A stretch of 64,000 nt of DNA, from the NCBI RefSeq assembly GCF_014805685.1, contig NC_060906.1, positions 20,876,626 through 20,940,625 of the forward strand, written 5' to 3'. Made by a program: the position numbers and the translations under genes. The notes below the pieces were generated by a model that saw nothing but the letters and a program-made list of their open reading frames with translations, made no database searches and had not been told where the DNA came from. How positions within the stretch are numbered: position 1 is the first letter of the stretch; the number at the start of each line of letters is the position of its first letter. The stretch is from Silurus meridionalis (taxonomy: Eukaryota; Chordata; Actinopteri; Siluriformes; Siluridae). Of this stretch, positions 1 to 10,399 are shown in pieces.

Positions 1-80
1 GTCCAACAAAGGAACATATAATTACTAAAATGGCTGCATGAAAAACAACAGCTCAGACTGGACATGATGCATAAATGAGC

Positions 81-81
<1 letters not shown>

Positions 82-152
<71 letters not shown>

Positions 153-187
153 TGTATATATAATGTGGGGGTGTGTGTGTGTGTGTT
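82..187. repeat. (TA)n microsatellite followed by (GT)n
   Basis: An uninterrupted TA array covers about 82-151, a short ATA-rich spacer follows, and a GT run covers about 170-187. The open frames reading YIYIYI here are translations of the array and not genes. Confidence 0.97.
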
Positions 188-242
188 GCTATGTCTTCCA
201 GCCATATGTGCATGCATTAGATTTCCCTTCATTTGGACTATA

Positions 243-480
243 AAACCCAAACCTGTTCCAGCTCCATGAAGATATCCTTACCATGTGATGGAGTGAAAGA
301 TCTCCCCTATTGGAATTGGAACGCTGACTGCACCTCAGACCTCCTCATCTCACCTACATCTGTACCTGACTTTACTAACACCCTTGTGGCTGAATGAGCA
401 CAAATCCTCCCATCATTACAGAACAGTGGAAGTTATTATAACAGAAAATAGGGATTAATGTGGAATGGGGTGTTAGATCT
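243..480 (+). mobile_element. Tc1-like DNA transposon fragment
   Basis: The stretch reads like the 3' half of an abundant teleost Tc1-type element whose ends begin TATATGGACAAAAG. It keeps phrases such as CCAAACCTGTTCCAGCTCCA and TGGAACGCTGACTGCACC. No terminal repeat remains on either side and no frame is open. It belongs to the same family as the MITE at 59474-59794. The assignment is from memory of the repeat. Confidence 0.6.
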
Positions 481-489
481 ATATATATG

Positions 490-1828
490 TATATGTATAT
501 ATACAGTATTTTGTATGCCTATAAAAAAAGAATATTATACATAATTTAACATTTTTATTCCAATCCGACTTCATATTTAATTACATTTAAAAAAATAAAA
601 AATAATGGATTTATAATGACAAAAAAACCCATTTTCTATTTAACCCATTTATGAATGGCGTCCCCTACAGGGGACAGATATGTACAGTAACTAACTCATA
701 AAAAAAAGTTGTTGGCATGATTTTTCATGTTTAAAAGTAGAAACTAACATTAAAAAAAAATGTAATTGTATTTTGTGATTTTGGGTTTGGTAGACTGACT
801 GCTGATTTTCAAGCAAAGCACCCAGTTATTAATAGTTAGAATTTCCATGCTTTCCAAGCAAAATATGCCTTTTCTCATATTGATTTTCACAGTACGTCTC
901 CTGTACTCACTGCACAGTTTATTGGCACAGCAGCCAATAACGGTGCAGCCAAAGATCTAAATGACTGATCTCGCTTAACAAAGTTGTTTCCTCCATTACT
1001 GTTTTGTACCCTCAGTGAACCTCTTACTTGATTTGTCACCATCAATCAATGGCAGTAAGAATAATCCTTACGGCGAGCTGATGAAAGGATGGTCTCTTTA
1101 GCTGCTTGCATTTGAGCACAACTGAATCATTCAGTGACAATAAAATGTACCCGGCCTCTTAAAGAAGGCAAATTCAAAGCACATGGGCTTTAAACGTGAA
1201 AAGAATAAATAAAATAATAGCAGGGGCTTTGCGCAGTCCACTGTATTATAAGATGAAATTATGGTGAACCGATACAAACACTGAAAATAGCATTGCTGAT
1301 GTGGTGTAGTTGATCTTCCTGTGAAAGGAACCAGAAGGATTAGGAGGCGGACATTACTGGTCAAATCATAGAGCCAAAGCCTCAGAGAGAAAGAAAGAGA
1401 GAGAGGAGAAAAAAGAACCTCAAAGCAAACCCAAGAAGAGAACGCAGTGATCAGCTTTTGTTCCGTGCAAATCCATCTAATTCTCTCCAGAGGTAGAAAG
1501 TACTTAAGTAATTGTGCTTTGTTACTTTATATTATATAGAGAGTACATTTTAATTCAATTTGTTTAATAAGAATGGAATAAAGCACTTAGATGCATGCTG
1601 TTGTAGGAGAATTAGCGGCAGTGTGGTCCTGAGTCCTGAGCCATGAGCAACTGCTGGGAAATAATTTTAATAATTATGAATATTTGTATTACAAAGTTCT
1701 GAAATATTAGTAGTGAAAACTGTCTTTGTGAGAAAATATTTGACTTCTGAAATTACTAAACGTAACCATTTTATAGCTTTTTAGATCAAATCTGACTTTG
1801 AACATTGGACTTTGGATCCAAAAATCCA
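490..1828. other. Intergenic, no gene seen
   Basis: This is AT-rich sequence with scattered A and T runs. At about 1494-1540 there is a short AAGTACTTAAGTAAT motif resembling the repeat at 40650-41275. Nothing codes convincingly on either strand. Confidence 0.5.
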
Positions 1829-1987
1829 AATTCCAGCCACACCAAGCAGCCAATCCTGGGCCCCTGAGTAAGGCCCCATAGATGCTCAGTTGTATAATTA
1901 GAAAAATATTATAGAAAAATAGAAATATTTTAGAAAAAGTCGCTCTGGATAATGGGGTCTGCCAAATAACAAAAATGTAGATGTAGG
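1829..1987 (+). repeat. SINE-like dispersed repeat A
   Basis: The copy runs from CACCAAGCAGCCAATCCTGG through GGCCC to the tail GTCGCTCTGGATAATGGGGT and AAATGTAGATGTAG. The same block occurs at 6356-6512 and its tail recurs at 4390-4443 and 23606-23670. The tail is a short GTAAAT-type iteration, as in SINEs. No coding potential. Confidence 0.6.
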
Positions 1988-2055
1988 CGACTTTTAAACT
2001 ATTAGCATATAAGTGGGTAAAAGCTCACTGTTCATATATGTATATGAACATTTTC

Positions 2056-2340
2056 TCCTTAAAGTTGACGTGTTAGAAGCAGGAAAAATTTGAGCAAGTT
2101 TGACGAAGGCCCAGTCAGAACATCTCCAAAACTGCAGTTCTTGTGGGCTATTTCCGGTCTGCAGTGGTAAGTATCTATCAAAAGTGGTCCAAGGAAGGAA
2201 CAGTGGTGAACCGGCGACAGGGTCACGGGCGGCCGAGGCTCATTGATGCACCTGGGGAGCGAAGGCTGGTGAGTGTGGTCCGATCCAACAGACGAGCTTC
2301 TGTAGATCAAACTGCTGAAGAGGTTGCTGTTAATGCTATG
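2056..2340 (+). pseudogene. Tc1 transposase N-terminal fragment
   Basis: From 2143 the plus strand reads SAVVSIYQKWSKEGTVVNRR followed by QGHGRPRLIDAPGERRL and VVRSNRRASVDQTAEEV. This is the second helix-turn-helix of the paired-like DNA-binding domain of Tc1-family transposases, with its GRPR-type linker. Homology begins upstream (about 2056) in a different frame, so there is at least one frameshift. It stops near 2340 where AT-rich sequence begins. The DDE catalytic domain and both terminal repeats are missing, so the copy is dead. Confidence 0.85.
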
Positions 2341-3390
2341 TGGTTGAAATTATGCCTGATCGATATATATAATGTATATTTAATATCTGATCTATACTCA
2401 GTACCTCAAAACACAATTCTAGAAATGTATGTAAATGTATATACATTAATGAAGGCAGAATGAATAAGATACAGAAAAAGGTATAAGGCAAGTAACACGG
2501 TAGTGCAAATGATAAGGGTCAAAGACTGAAATGAATATTGTACCATTAATATAGTACCATTTTGTACACCATCCCTACTGTACCCTAAGCAGTACATTAC
2601 TTGACTTAATAAACCCTTTTTTTGTCAAATTAATATAAATTTCAGATCAGTAAATCGCTTGCAGATTCTAATGCATTCTATGTGCAAAAGATTTTCCTCA
2701 CTAGGAGGTCAGCAGATGGTTTTGCAGCGTGTGTACCTTGTAACTTTATCGGCTGTACCTTACACAAATACCGTTATTTCCCAGGGTGATAAAAGTAAAG
2801 GAAATATTTTCCCATCCTCTATCTCAGCCTTATACTCTTCCATAGCTGTTCCTGCGTGCTGAAGGGAATCAAAACAGCGAACTGATACAGAACGTGAGAA
2901 GGCATCGCTCTTCCATAGATCAACATTTAGTCGTTTTGGGAAGTCGACATGTGGCCTGAACAAACTGGTGTCCATTTTTCTTTTTCTTTCCACTCGTATT
3001 CATTTCGAAAAAAAAAAAAAAGGGTATCAGTCAACTCATCTTTTAAGAATGTGGCATGAACGTGGATTGAATGAGCAGTAAGTCACTGGTGTTACCAGAC
3101 TTTTGTAATAACAGTCATATATCTGTATAAACACGATAACGCACATCCTGCAGGCATTATGTCACCAAACAGAGCACTGGATCTGACCTCATAGAGCTTT
3201 ATCAGTGCAAAAACACTTTGGAAACGTAAGAAGTGTGTGTTAAGCGTGCTCTCGGATTTCGTTGTTGTTCATTCACCATGTTCTCTTTATGATCAGAACT
3301 GTGTGCTTTCAATAGTCTAATGTTCATAAATAATGGAATACAAGTTCATAGAAGAGGGGAAAAGGGGTGTTTTTGTTGTATGTTTTGCAT
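2341..3390. other. Intergenic, no gene seen
   Basis: AT-rich unique-looking sequence with a 13-base A run near 3008-3021. I saw no conserved frame, RNA gene or repeat boundary. Confidence 0.45.
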
Positions 3391-3391
<1 letters not shown>

Positions 3392-3445
<54 letters not shown>

Positions 3446-3715
3446 CACATAGGCACATAGGTACACACACTCACATGCACACATATACATACACACACAC
3501 ATAAGCACACACACGTATACATGTACACACAAATTCGCACACATACAAATGCAAATGTGCGCACACAAATGCACATAGATACACATGAAAATAAGCACAC
3601 GTATACATGCGCACACACATGCATATGCACACAAACACACACATAAACACGCACACACAGAGATGTACATGTGGGGACACAAACCAACATACTGTACACA
3701 CGCATGCACATTAAA
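3392..3715. repeat. (CA)n microsatellite and CA-rich tract
   Basis: A pure CA array at 3392-3441 passes into an impure CA-rich tract with CATA and GCAC interruptions up to about 3715. The long Cys/Val-rich minus-strand frames here are array translations. A closely similar tract lies at 5459-5722, on the other side of the LINE. Confidence 0.95.
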
Positions 3716-4309
3716 CACCGTTGCCCCCATCCGATTAACCCTGCACTATGGTGTAATAGTCATACTCGTGCCTTCAAGAGAGCAGTTCGTAATCTGGAGA
3801 GAAAATGGAGACCGAACAATCCCAGGTTACTTTTCAGTACAGTGGTGAGATTCACAACAAAACCGATATCTAAAAAAAAATATTTCATCACAAAGTAGTG
3901 AAGACTTTATGAATTTCTTTATTGAAACAAAATTAAGTACCAGAAACACAATTGCGGAGGTCCAACCTCTGACAGCAACTCTTGATCCAATCTCACCTAA
4001 AGCTCCACAATTATATGAATTTACAAGTAATTGACAGGAAGAGCTGTATGATCTGATTACCATCTAAACCAACAACATTTCTGTTAGATCCCATTCCAAC
4101 TAAATAACTTAAAGAAGTGTTACATACAGCTGGTGGGTCTCTTCTGAATATTATTAACGCCTAACTATCTTTACGTCATGTCTAAACCGCTTAAGTTGGC
4201 AGTTAAGCGCCTGATTAAGAAACCAAATTTGGATCCAAATGAACTTTCAAAAACCAGACCCATCTCAAATCTTCAAAGATTTTAGATAAGATTGTGTCTT
4301 ACGAGACAG

Positions 4310-4355
4310 GTGATCCACTGTGGTGACCTCTAATGGGAGCAGCCGAAAGAATAAG
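4310..4355 (+). repeat. SINE tail fragment
   Basis: GTGATCCACTGTGGTGACCT followed by CTAATGGGAGCAGCCGAAAG matches the 3' part of the tRNA-Glu SINEs at 17221 and 25185 but has no tRNA head. It lies inside the LINE remnant. Confidence 0.7.
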
Positions 4356-4389
4356 AAGGAGAAGTCCAGAATGCTTTTTCTCACTTCTG

Positions 4390-4443
4390 TACGTCGCTCT
4401 GGACAAGGGTGTCTGCTAAATGCCACAAATGTAAATGTAAATG
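4390..4443 (+). repeat. Tail of SINE-like repeat A
   Basis: GTCGCTCTGGACAAGGGTGT, then a TAAATG-type iteration (AAATGTAAATGTAAATG). The same tail precedes the hairpin at 23671. Only the 3' end is present. Confidence 0.65.
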
Positions 4444-5458
4444 AATGCAGCAGCCAGAGTTCTCACAAGGTCAAGAAAATATGACCATATAATCCCTATC
4501 ATCTTATCATCCCTACACTGGCTACCTGTTAAGTTTCAAATGGACTACAAACTACTGCTACTTGCTTACAAGGCCTTAAATGGTTTGGCTCCTATGTATT
4601 TTTCCAGTCTTCTAACATGCTACAATCCATCACACTCAAAACTCTGGACTTCTAGTAGATCCTAGAATAGCAAAGTCCACTAAAGGTGGTAGAACATTCT
4701 CACATTTAGCTTCTAAACATTGGAATAGTTTTCCTGACAGTGTTCGGGGCTCAGACACACTCTCCCAGATTTAAAACATATCTTTTTAGCAAAGCCTCCA
4801 CATAACACACACCACATATCATAACCTTGTGCTCCAGTACATCTGATCACATGCACATTTTCAACTTGTGCTTGTTAATATTATGAACAGCAGCTACGCT
4901 AAATCCTCTCCATTGCTTCTCTCTCTTTACCCATCCCGAGATTGCGCCATTTCCAGTCGCGTCCCACCTCATGAAGATTATAGACCTTCAAAGAGTAGAT
5001 GCCGACCCCGCCAACATCCCAAACCATCTAGAGATGTACCAGCGCCATTTGGATTTGACTTCATGAAGAGCATGCTCAGTAGCTCCTGGTTCCACAACGT
5101 CAACTGACTGCAGAAGACTGTAGAAAGTACGTTACTCTTAATCTCACACACTCCGATGCTCATGTTAGTTCTCACTCTCTGGTGTTTTGTATTGTTTATA
5201 ATGATTTATAATTACACTCTTGATGTCACCCAAATGATGATAGGTTCCCCTTTTGAGTCTGGTTCCTCTCAATGTTTCTTCCTCATAACATCTAAGGGAG
5301 TTTTTCCTTGCCAGAGTTGCCTCAGGCTGATTATTGGGGAAAATTACACATAATTCACTTAAATTAAAATGTTTTGTTCTATAATTCCTACATTCTGTAA
5401 AGCTGCTTTGAGACTATGTCTATTGTGAAAAGTGCTATAGAAATAAACTTGAACTTGA

Positions 5459-5722
5459 TCACACATGGACACACACATATACTGTACATGTGCACACACA
5501 CACACCCACACATGTATACATATACACACATATGCATAGCCACACAAATACACACACACACATGCACATAGACACACACACACACACATGCACATTGACA
5601 CACACACATGTGCACACAGACACACAAACACACGCACACACACACATAGATGCAGATGTGCGCACTCAAATGAAAATACACAAACTTTCACATGCACACA
5701 CAAACATAGACACACAAGCATA
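5459..5722. repeat. CA-rich tract
   Basis: Impure CA array with GTACATGTG and CACAGAC interruptions, directly abutting the 3' end of the LINE. It shares the ATACTGTACA motif with the tract that ends near 3715. Confidence 0.9.
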
Positions 5723-6240
5723 CAAACAATTCATTTATAATCCAATAATAATATTAATAATGCAATAGTTTTGGTGAGATTTACCATGTTATGTAACAAC
5801 AAGAACAAACTCAATGCTGCGAATCCGATAAATTCACCGATTGCGACAGATAACGCCAAAGCGATAAATTGAGGAAACCTAATTTAATTATCATTCTGTC
5901 AGCGCAGAAAAACTCATTTTGCATCCAACATCGGCTTGCAACACACCACCCTGGGTGATACGTGAACAGGAAATCAACGTGACTAATGCGATACCAAATT
6001 AAGACCACTGTCGCGGCCAACTTGCGTTCCCACTAACAAAAAAAAACAAACAAACAAACTTTTTATCCATTTATAGCTGCAGTCCAGTTCATCGGCCTTG
6101 CTTACTTATGCTTATTTTTGCTTACGCTTTATGGTTATGACAAATGAACTAAGAATTTGTACAAACAATTGATTGTTACAAATTATTGATACTGGAGACT
6201 CTTTCTATAATTTTTCATTAGTCTCTAAAGAGAAAGAGGG
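5723..6240. other. Unassigned sequence
   Basis: A minus-strand frame at 5811-6020 (69 codons) has no motif I recognise and no clear codon bias. GC content is higher than the surroundings at 5810-6010. It may be an unrecognised repeat or a conserved non-coding stretch; nothing decides it. Confidence 0.3.
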
Positions 6241-6243
6241 ATA

Positions 6244-6250
<7 letters not shown>

Positions 6251-6296
<46 letters not shown>

Positions 6297-6330
6297 GAGA
6301 GAGGGAAAGAGAGAGGGAAAGAGAGTGCTT
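6251..6330. repeat. (AG)n microsatellite
   Basis: A pure AG array covers 6251-6292, followed by GAGGGAAAGA iterations to about 6327. Confidence 0.95.
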
Positions 6331-6355
6331 GTGTAACCTCTGGCCACTGTTTAAA

Positions 6356-6512
6356 CGTGGGGGAAGTGGTAGTTAGGTCATGAGTTTAAGTCCCAGCACC
6401 ACCAAGCTGCCAATGCTGGGCCCTTGAGCAAGGCCCTTAACCCTCCATTGCTCAGTTCTATAGAATGTAAGTCACTGTGAAAAAGGGCATCTGCCAAATG
6501 CTATAAATGCAT
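6356..6512 (+). repeat. SINE-like dispersed repeat A
   Basis: GGTCATGAGTTTAAGTCCC resembles a B-box region, then ACCACCAAGCTGCCAATGCT and GGGCCCTTGAGCAAGGCCC, ending in GGGCATCTGCCAAATGC. It is the most complete copy of the family also seen at 1829-1987. The tRNA-like start suggests Pol III origin, but the A box is poor. Confidence 0.65.
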
Positions 6513-6537
6513 AGTCATCAGATAATGCATTGATGCA

Positions 6538-6785
6538 GGGAGGTGGTAGCTTATTAGTTAAAGCTCTGGGTTACTGATCAGAAGGTTGGGGTTTAAGCCC
6601 TGGTATTGCCAAGCTGCCACTTTTGGAGCCCTTGAGCAAGGCTCTTAACTCTCTGTGCCACAGGGGGGCTGTTACATAGCTGACCTGTGCTCTTACCCCA
6701 GCTTCCTAATATTACTGGGATATGGGAAGAAAAAAAATTCACTGTGCTGTAATGCAAATCTGACAAGTATGAAAGCAACTTTTCT
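6538..6785 (+). repeat. SINE-like dispersed repeat B, near complete
   Basis: Starts AGGTGGTAGCTTATTAGTTA (degenerate A-box-like), then GGGTTACTGATCAGAAGGTT and GGGTTTAAGCCCTGG (B-box-like), the AAGCTGCCACT and CCTTGAGCAAGGC core, and a 3' part ending TTCACTGTGCTGTAATGCAA. Minus-strand copies occur at 13799, 13960, 18660, 32150, 37880 and elsewhere. I infer a tRNA-derived SINE. Catfish mermaid/merman-type SINEs are possible relatives, but I cannot confirm that. Confidence 0.65.
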
Positions 6786-7048
6786 AAATTGACTGATCCA
6801 CCACTTCATTCCTCCCAAAGGTAAATTTGCAATTAAGGGTTGTAATAGATATGCTTTTTTAGCTCCATATCTCTGCAAGAGTTTCAGCCCAAAGGTCTTC
6901 AGCGCCGTCCCAGACACACACTCAGTATCATGGCAGTGTGTGTTTATTCTCTGCTGGTCAAATAGTGAAGCAGTGCTGACGTGTGTGACAGGGGTGTGTA
7001 AAAGCATGTGGTGTGAGTGTGGCTGCTTCAGCCACGTGGTTCAGACCA

Positions 7049-7096
7049 GCGTGCGTGTGTGTGTGTATGTGTGTGTTTATATGTGTGTGTTTGTCT
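7049..7096. repeat. GT-rich microsatellite
   Basis: Impure GT repeat with TATGTG interruptions. Confidence 0.85.
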
Positions 7097-7099
7097 GAA

Positions 7100-9065
7100 T
7101 GTGCTCTCATACATACAGGTGCACCTCTTCACCTCTTTGTGTACAAGAACTTATACAAAATTGGCAAGAAACGACTAGTTTTTAACAGCTTTTTACATCT
7201 TCTCCCACATTTTCTACAAGCACTTTTTATGTTCTCTGGTCGCTCTGTTGTGGGAAACAGAATAACATCGCACTGGGCTCCGAGCTTGTGAGCGACGGCG
7301 GAGGAAATCGAATAGGAACAGTTGTTTACAGTTTACCATGCATCCAGGCCGAGGCCAGGGTTTCAAACCTGGCTCACGGTTTCGTTCCATATTTGGTGTC
7401 TTTTAACAAGCTCGGAGGAGCAATTAACATGTTTGTTTAGCCGCTTGAGATTTTAACTACAAGAGACCAGAAGGTTTAATAACGAAAATGTTTTCCTGTT
7501 GTAAAGCCCCGCGTTAAGGCCTCCTTCAGATCAATTGTTTTTCTATTCAATTCGCATTCGTTTATTGCGACTGCCACTAGCTCCATTTGGTGATTTATTC
7601 TTAATGGTACTGATAGTGTGGACGTGTTTTAGAAGACGGGCAGAGATGTTTGGAGTGTGTGTGGCTGAAAGACCATGTCAGCACGAGCAATTTCATGACT
7701 AACTTTCTGCAGAGCAAGCAAATGGAAAACACGTTTCAATGGAAAAAACTTCCACACACACACATACAAAGAAAAAAAAAAGGGAAAGCAAAAAAAAGAA
7801 AAGAAAGTAGCCTTTGGAGAACAGTGGAGGTGACAGCAGGGTTCATCCTCCAGGCTGATGGAGCTGTCACGTATCCGTAAAACATGGGTGAGAATCAGGA
7901 GACTCTTTGCCATGGAATTCACATGTGGCCTGTTATTATGGCCAGTGAGAAATGTCACGTCTGTGTCAGTAGCGAGTGAGCATGTGCATGGCTCTGGAAT
8001 CTGAAGGAGACACTGGAGTCACGTCACGTCCCAGCGTCTTAGTGTTAGGCCTTGGGAGAGTGAGGACGTCACTTGGGGGAATGTAACAAGTCCGAACTTA
8101 TGAGCTCTTGGCAAGTCACTGCTAACACAATTAAAGAGCTGATGTGGATTTGACTAGATTTTCTACTGGATGTTGAAAGGCTGCTAGTGGTATCTCCCTT
8201 GCATTTAGCAGATACCTTGTGCATTGTAGTCAACTCTCATTTATTTATCTAGGAATGCTATTAAACTTGAATCAGCACAAGTTTTTTGGTTTGTCTTAAC
8301 ATCCTCTTTAAGTGCTTAAGAAATAGGGCCTTCTTTGAAGACAGTCCATGACTCAGCATTTCATGGTGGAATTTCACTTCACCACCTGGGTGCCAGGTCA
8401 GACAAGAGTCTTGATTCATGGCTCCTTTGTATCTCGAGGTATAATGAAGCCAAGTAATCCTTCAAGGAAAGTTTTCCTTGCTAAGTCTCTTTAAGTCCGT
8501 TTTCTTGGCTTGAGATTTGAAGGGTTTGTACACTGTTCTCTATAACAACCCTTGGAACCCATTGAACTTTAGGGGATTGTCAAAAACCCTAGAACAAAAC
8601 ACATTACCTTTTTTTTTAAGAATGCTTCAAATTAACTTTGAATTTAAAATGATTTGCCATCCAAATAGCCATCAAAGTGTGTATTAGAGATAAGAAGCTT
8701 TGAATTCATATCCAAGAACCCATTGTCTCTCACACAATCCTTCTCCAGCTGTACCAGACATGTTATACAATGGTTGACAATGACCTGTAACCTCTGACAA
8801 GTAGAAAGGTCAGTACAGAAACCTGTTACAAGGTGAGAAGTGTTATTAGCACAAGGAGTTGAGAAACCATTTTTCAAAGAAAACTCTTTATAAGCTATCT
8901 TTGATTATAACAATGATTGATTATGACAAGAAATCCTAGATTGAACAAGACTGAACTGCTCCAGAGTTAAGTAAATGCTATTTATGATCATGGCCACACA
9001 CAAATAGACATCTGTTAAAAAGCAAATCTGTTTGCTTTCCAAAAAAACCATTTAAGTTGGCACAG
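7100..9065. other. Intergenic, no gene seen
   Basis: About 2 kb without a recognisable repeat or exon. A small stem (GCCAGG, 8-base loop, CCTGGC) near 7362-7381 looks superficially like a tRNA T arm but has no tRNA around it. An A-rich stretch lies at 7770-7807. Confidence 0.4.
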
Positions 9066-9099
9066 GCAGTCCCCGAGTTACGATGGAGATGTGTTCCGA

Positions 9100-10049
9100 C
9101 AGTGGCGGGCCGTGAATTTGGTACCTGGGCCTTCAGTGGGAATTTACCTGACTTAATTCACCTCTTAATACCATCACTATCATGTTGTGATCATAGAAAC
9201 CATCAATACTATACAAACACGCAATATAACAACGCGTGGCATTACAGAGAGAGAGAGGCATTTCACATATAGAGGGTGAATACTATTTAAGCAGGAAACC
9301 CAGTTAAGACTCCAATTCTCTACACTGCAACTGCAACTGTGCACCTACATCACCTGGAGCAGTTCAGAATACAGTTTTGTCTAATAACATGACAAAAACA
9401 TAAAAATGTAAATAAAATACAACCTACTCACCAGAGATGCAGACTCATAATCCGCACCGCTCCTCAGAGGCTGTAATCCAGTGGTACCGCTCGTATTCAT
9501 GGATTCAATGGATTTTAAAGTATATCCGAGACCAAACCAATTTCTCTTCCTCTGTAGGCATAAAAAAGTCTAACTCAGATGTATTCATGTGTGCAGAGCA
9601 CTACAGATGTGTTTTGCCAGTCGAACTTGGCTGCAACAGTTTCCCTCTGACCAACCAATCAGAGGACGGAAAAATGCTGACGCTATTCTGGGCCAGCTAG
9701 CTGCCCTGTGAGGAGAATATAAAATCTGATTGGTTAAAGAAACAGACCTGTTGCTAATATTCTATATGGTCAAAGAGCCAGCAGTATTAACTTTGCAGGC
9801 CCTAGACAGATTAGATTGGGCAGATTAGATTGAGCACATAAAGGCTGAAATCTGATTGGACAAAAAAATCTAACATCCACACACACGTACTGGAAGCAGT
9901 GCAGCCAAGAGAAACACTACGAAATGAAGAAAATAAACTGTTGGGTATAAATTGATACAGTTTCATGAAACAACTATTAGAATTTAGGTTGTAAATGTAG
10001 GTCAGTGCTTTTGATAGTGTTTAGGCCAGCAGAAAACAGTTCGCCACTG
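9100..10049 (+). mobile_element. hAT-like non-autonomous DNA transposon, copy 1
   Basis: The element begins CAGTGGCG (9100-9107) and ends CGCCACTG (10042-10049), an 8-bp terminal inverted repeat. It is flanked by TGTTCCGA (9092-9099) and TGTTCCAA (10050-10057), 7 of 8 bases equal. An 8-bp target duplication is the hallmark of hAT transposons. No transposase is encoded. Internal landmarks GGGCCGTG, CCTGGGCCTTCAGTGG and CACCTACATCACCTGGAGC recur at 21585-21995 (minus), 23331-23455 and 29495-30310. The flanks (CAGTCCCCGAGTTACGATGG on the left and AAATCGTAAGTCGA near 10386) look like parts of another repeat, so this may be nested. Confidence 0.75.
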
Positions 10050-10399
10050 TGTTCCAATGACCCCATCATTATTTTATTTTATTTTTTATTTTAAGTCGAG
10101 ACATTGCCTGCAATACCCAGGAGTCTTAAAGAATGGTGATCAGTATGGGGTAGTTTACTGTAATAATTTAAGAAATTTACAGCACACAATTAAGCAAAGC
10201 AGAGCAATTTACAGTAGCGTAATGTATAAACTATACAGTATATATGTATGCAGTAGAGCGCTCTACCCTAAAAAAAAGACGAAGAGAGACAAGAGCTAAA
10301 ATTGGGCTTTTGAAACACTATAAAGATAGAAAAAATACTGATGTTTAAAAAATTGTATCTGGTCATATCGTCATCATAAGAGCAAAAAATCGTAAGTCG

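Larger units (their letters stand above)
3765..5458 (+). pseudogene. L2-like LINE remnant (RT and 3' end)
   Basis: Decayed non-LTR retrotransposon, readable in pieces. At about 3765-3898 it reads FKRAVRNLERKW and NPRLLFSTVVRFTTKPISKK. Around 4175-4290 is LKLAVKRLIKKPNLDPNELS, the region before the reverse-transcriptase core. At 4441-4620 comes NAAARVLTRSRKYDHI and SSLHWLPVKF, from the RT C-terminus. The stretch 4640-5458 is 3' untranslated sequence ending with GTAAAGCTGCTTTGAGAC and ATAAACTTGAACTTGA. Stops, frameshifts and a large deletion of the RT catalytic core are evident. Two SINE-tail fragments sit at 4310-4355 and 4390-4443, just where the reading is interrupted. The clade (L2/CR1-like) is recalled, not computed. 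Confidence 0.8.

Noticed and set aside
25..269. IYIYIY open frames
   Set aside because: Translation of the TA microsatellite.
3317..3730. Long Cys/Val/Met-rich minus-strand open frames (to 137 codons)
   Set aside because: They are translations of the CA-rich microsatellite in several frames; the same occurs at 5359-5721.
3765..5458. Tandem direct repeats suggestive of a CRISPR array or satellite
   Set aside because: Repetition comes from CA tracts and a LINE. No regularly spaced repeat-spacer pattern exists anywhere in the window.
5811..6020. 69-codon minus frame as a gene
   Set aside because: No recognised family and too short to judge; left as unassigned sequence.
7362..7381. T-arm-like stem GCCAGG/CCTGGC
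   Set aside because: No acceptor, D or anticodon arm could be built around it.
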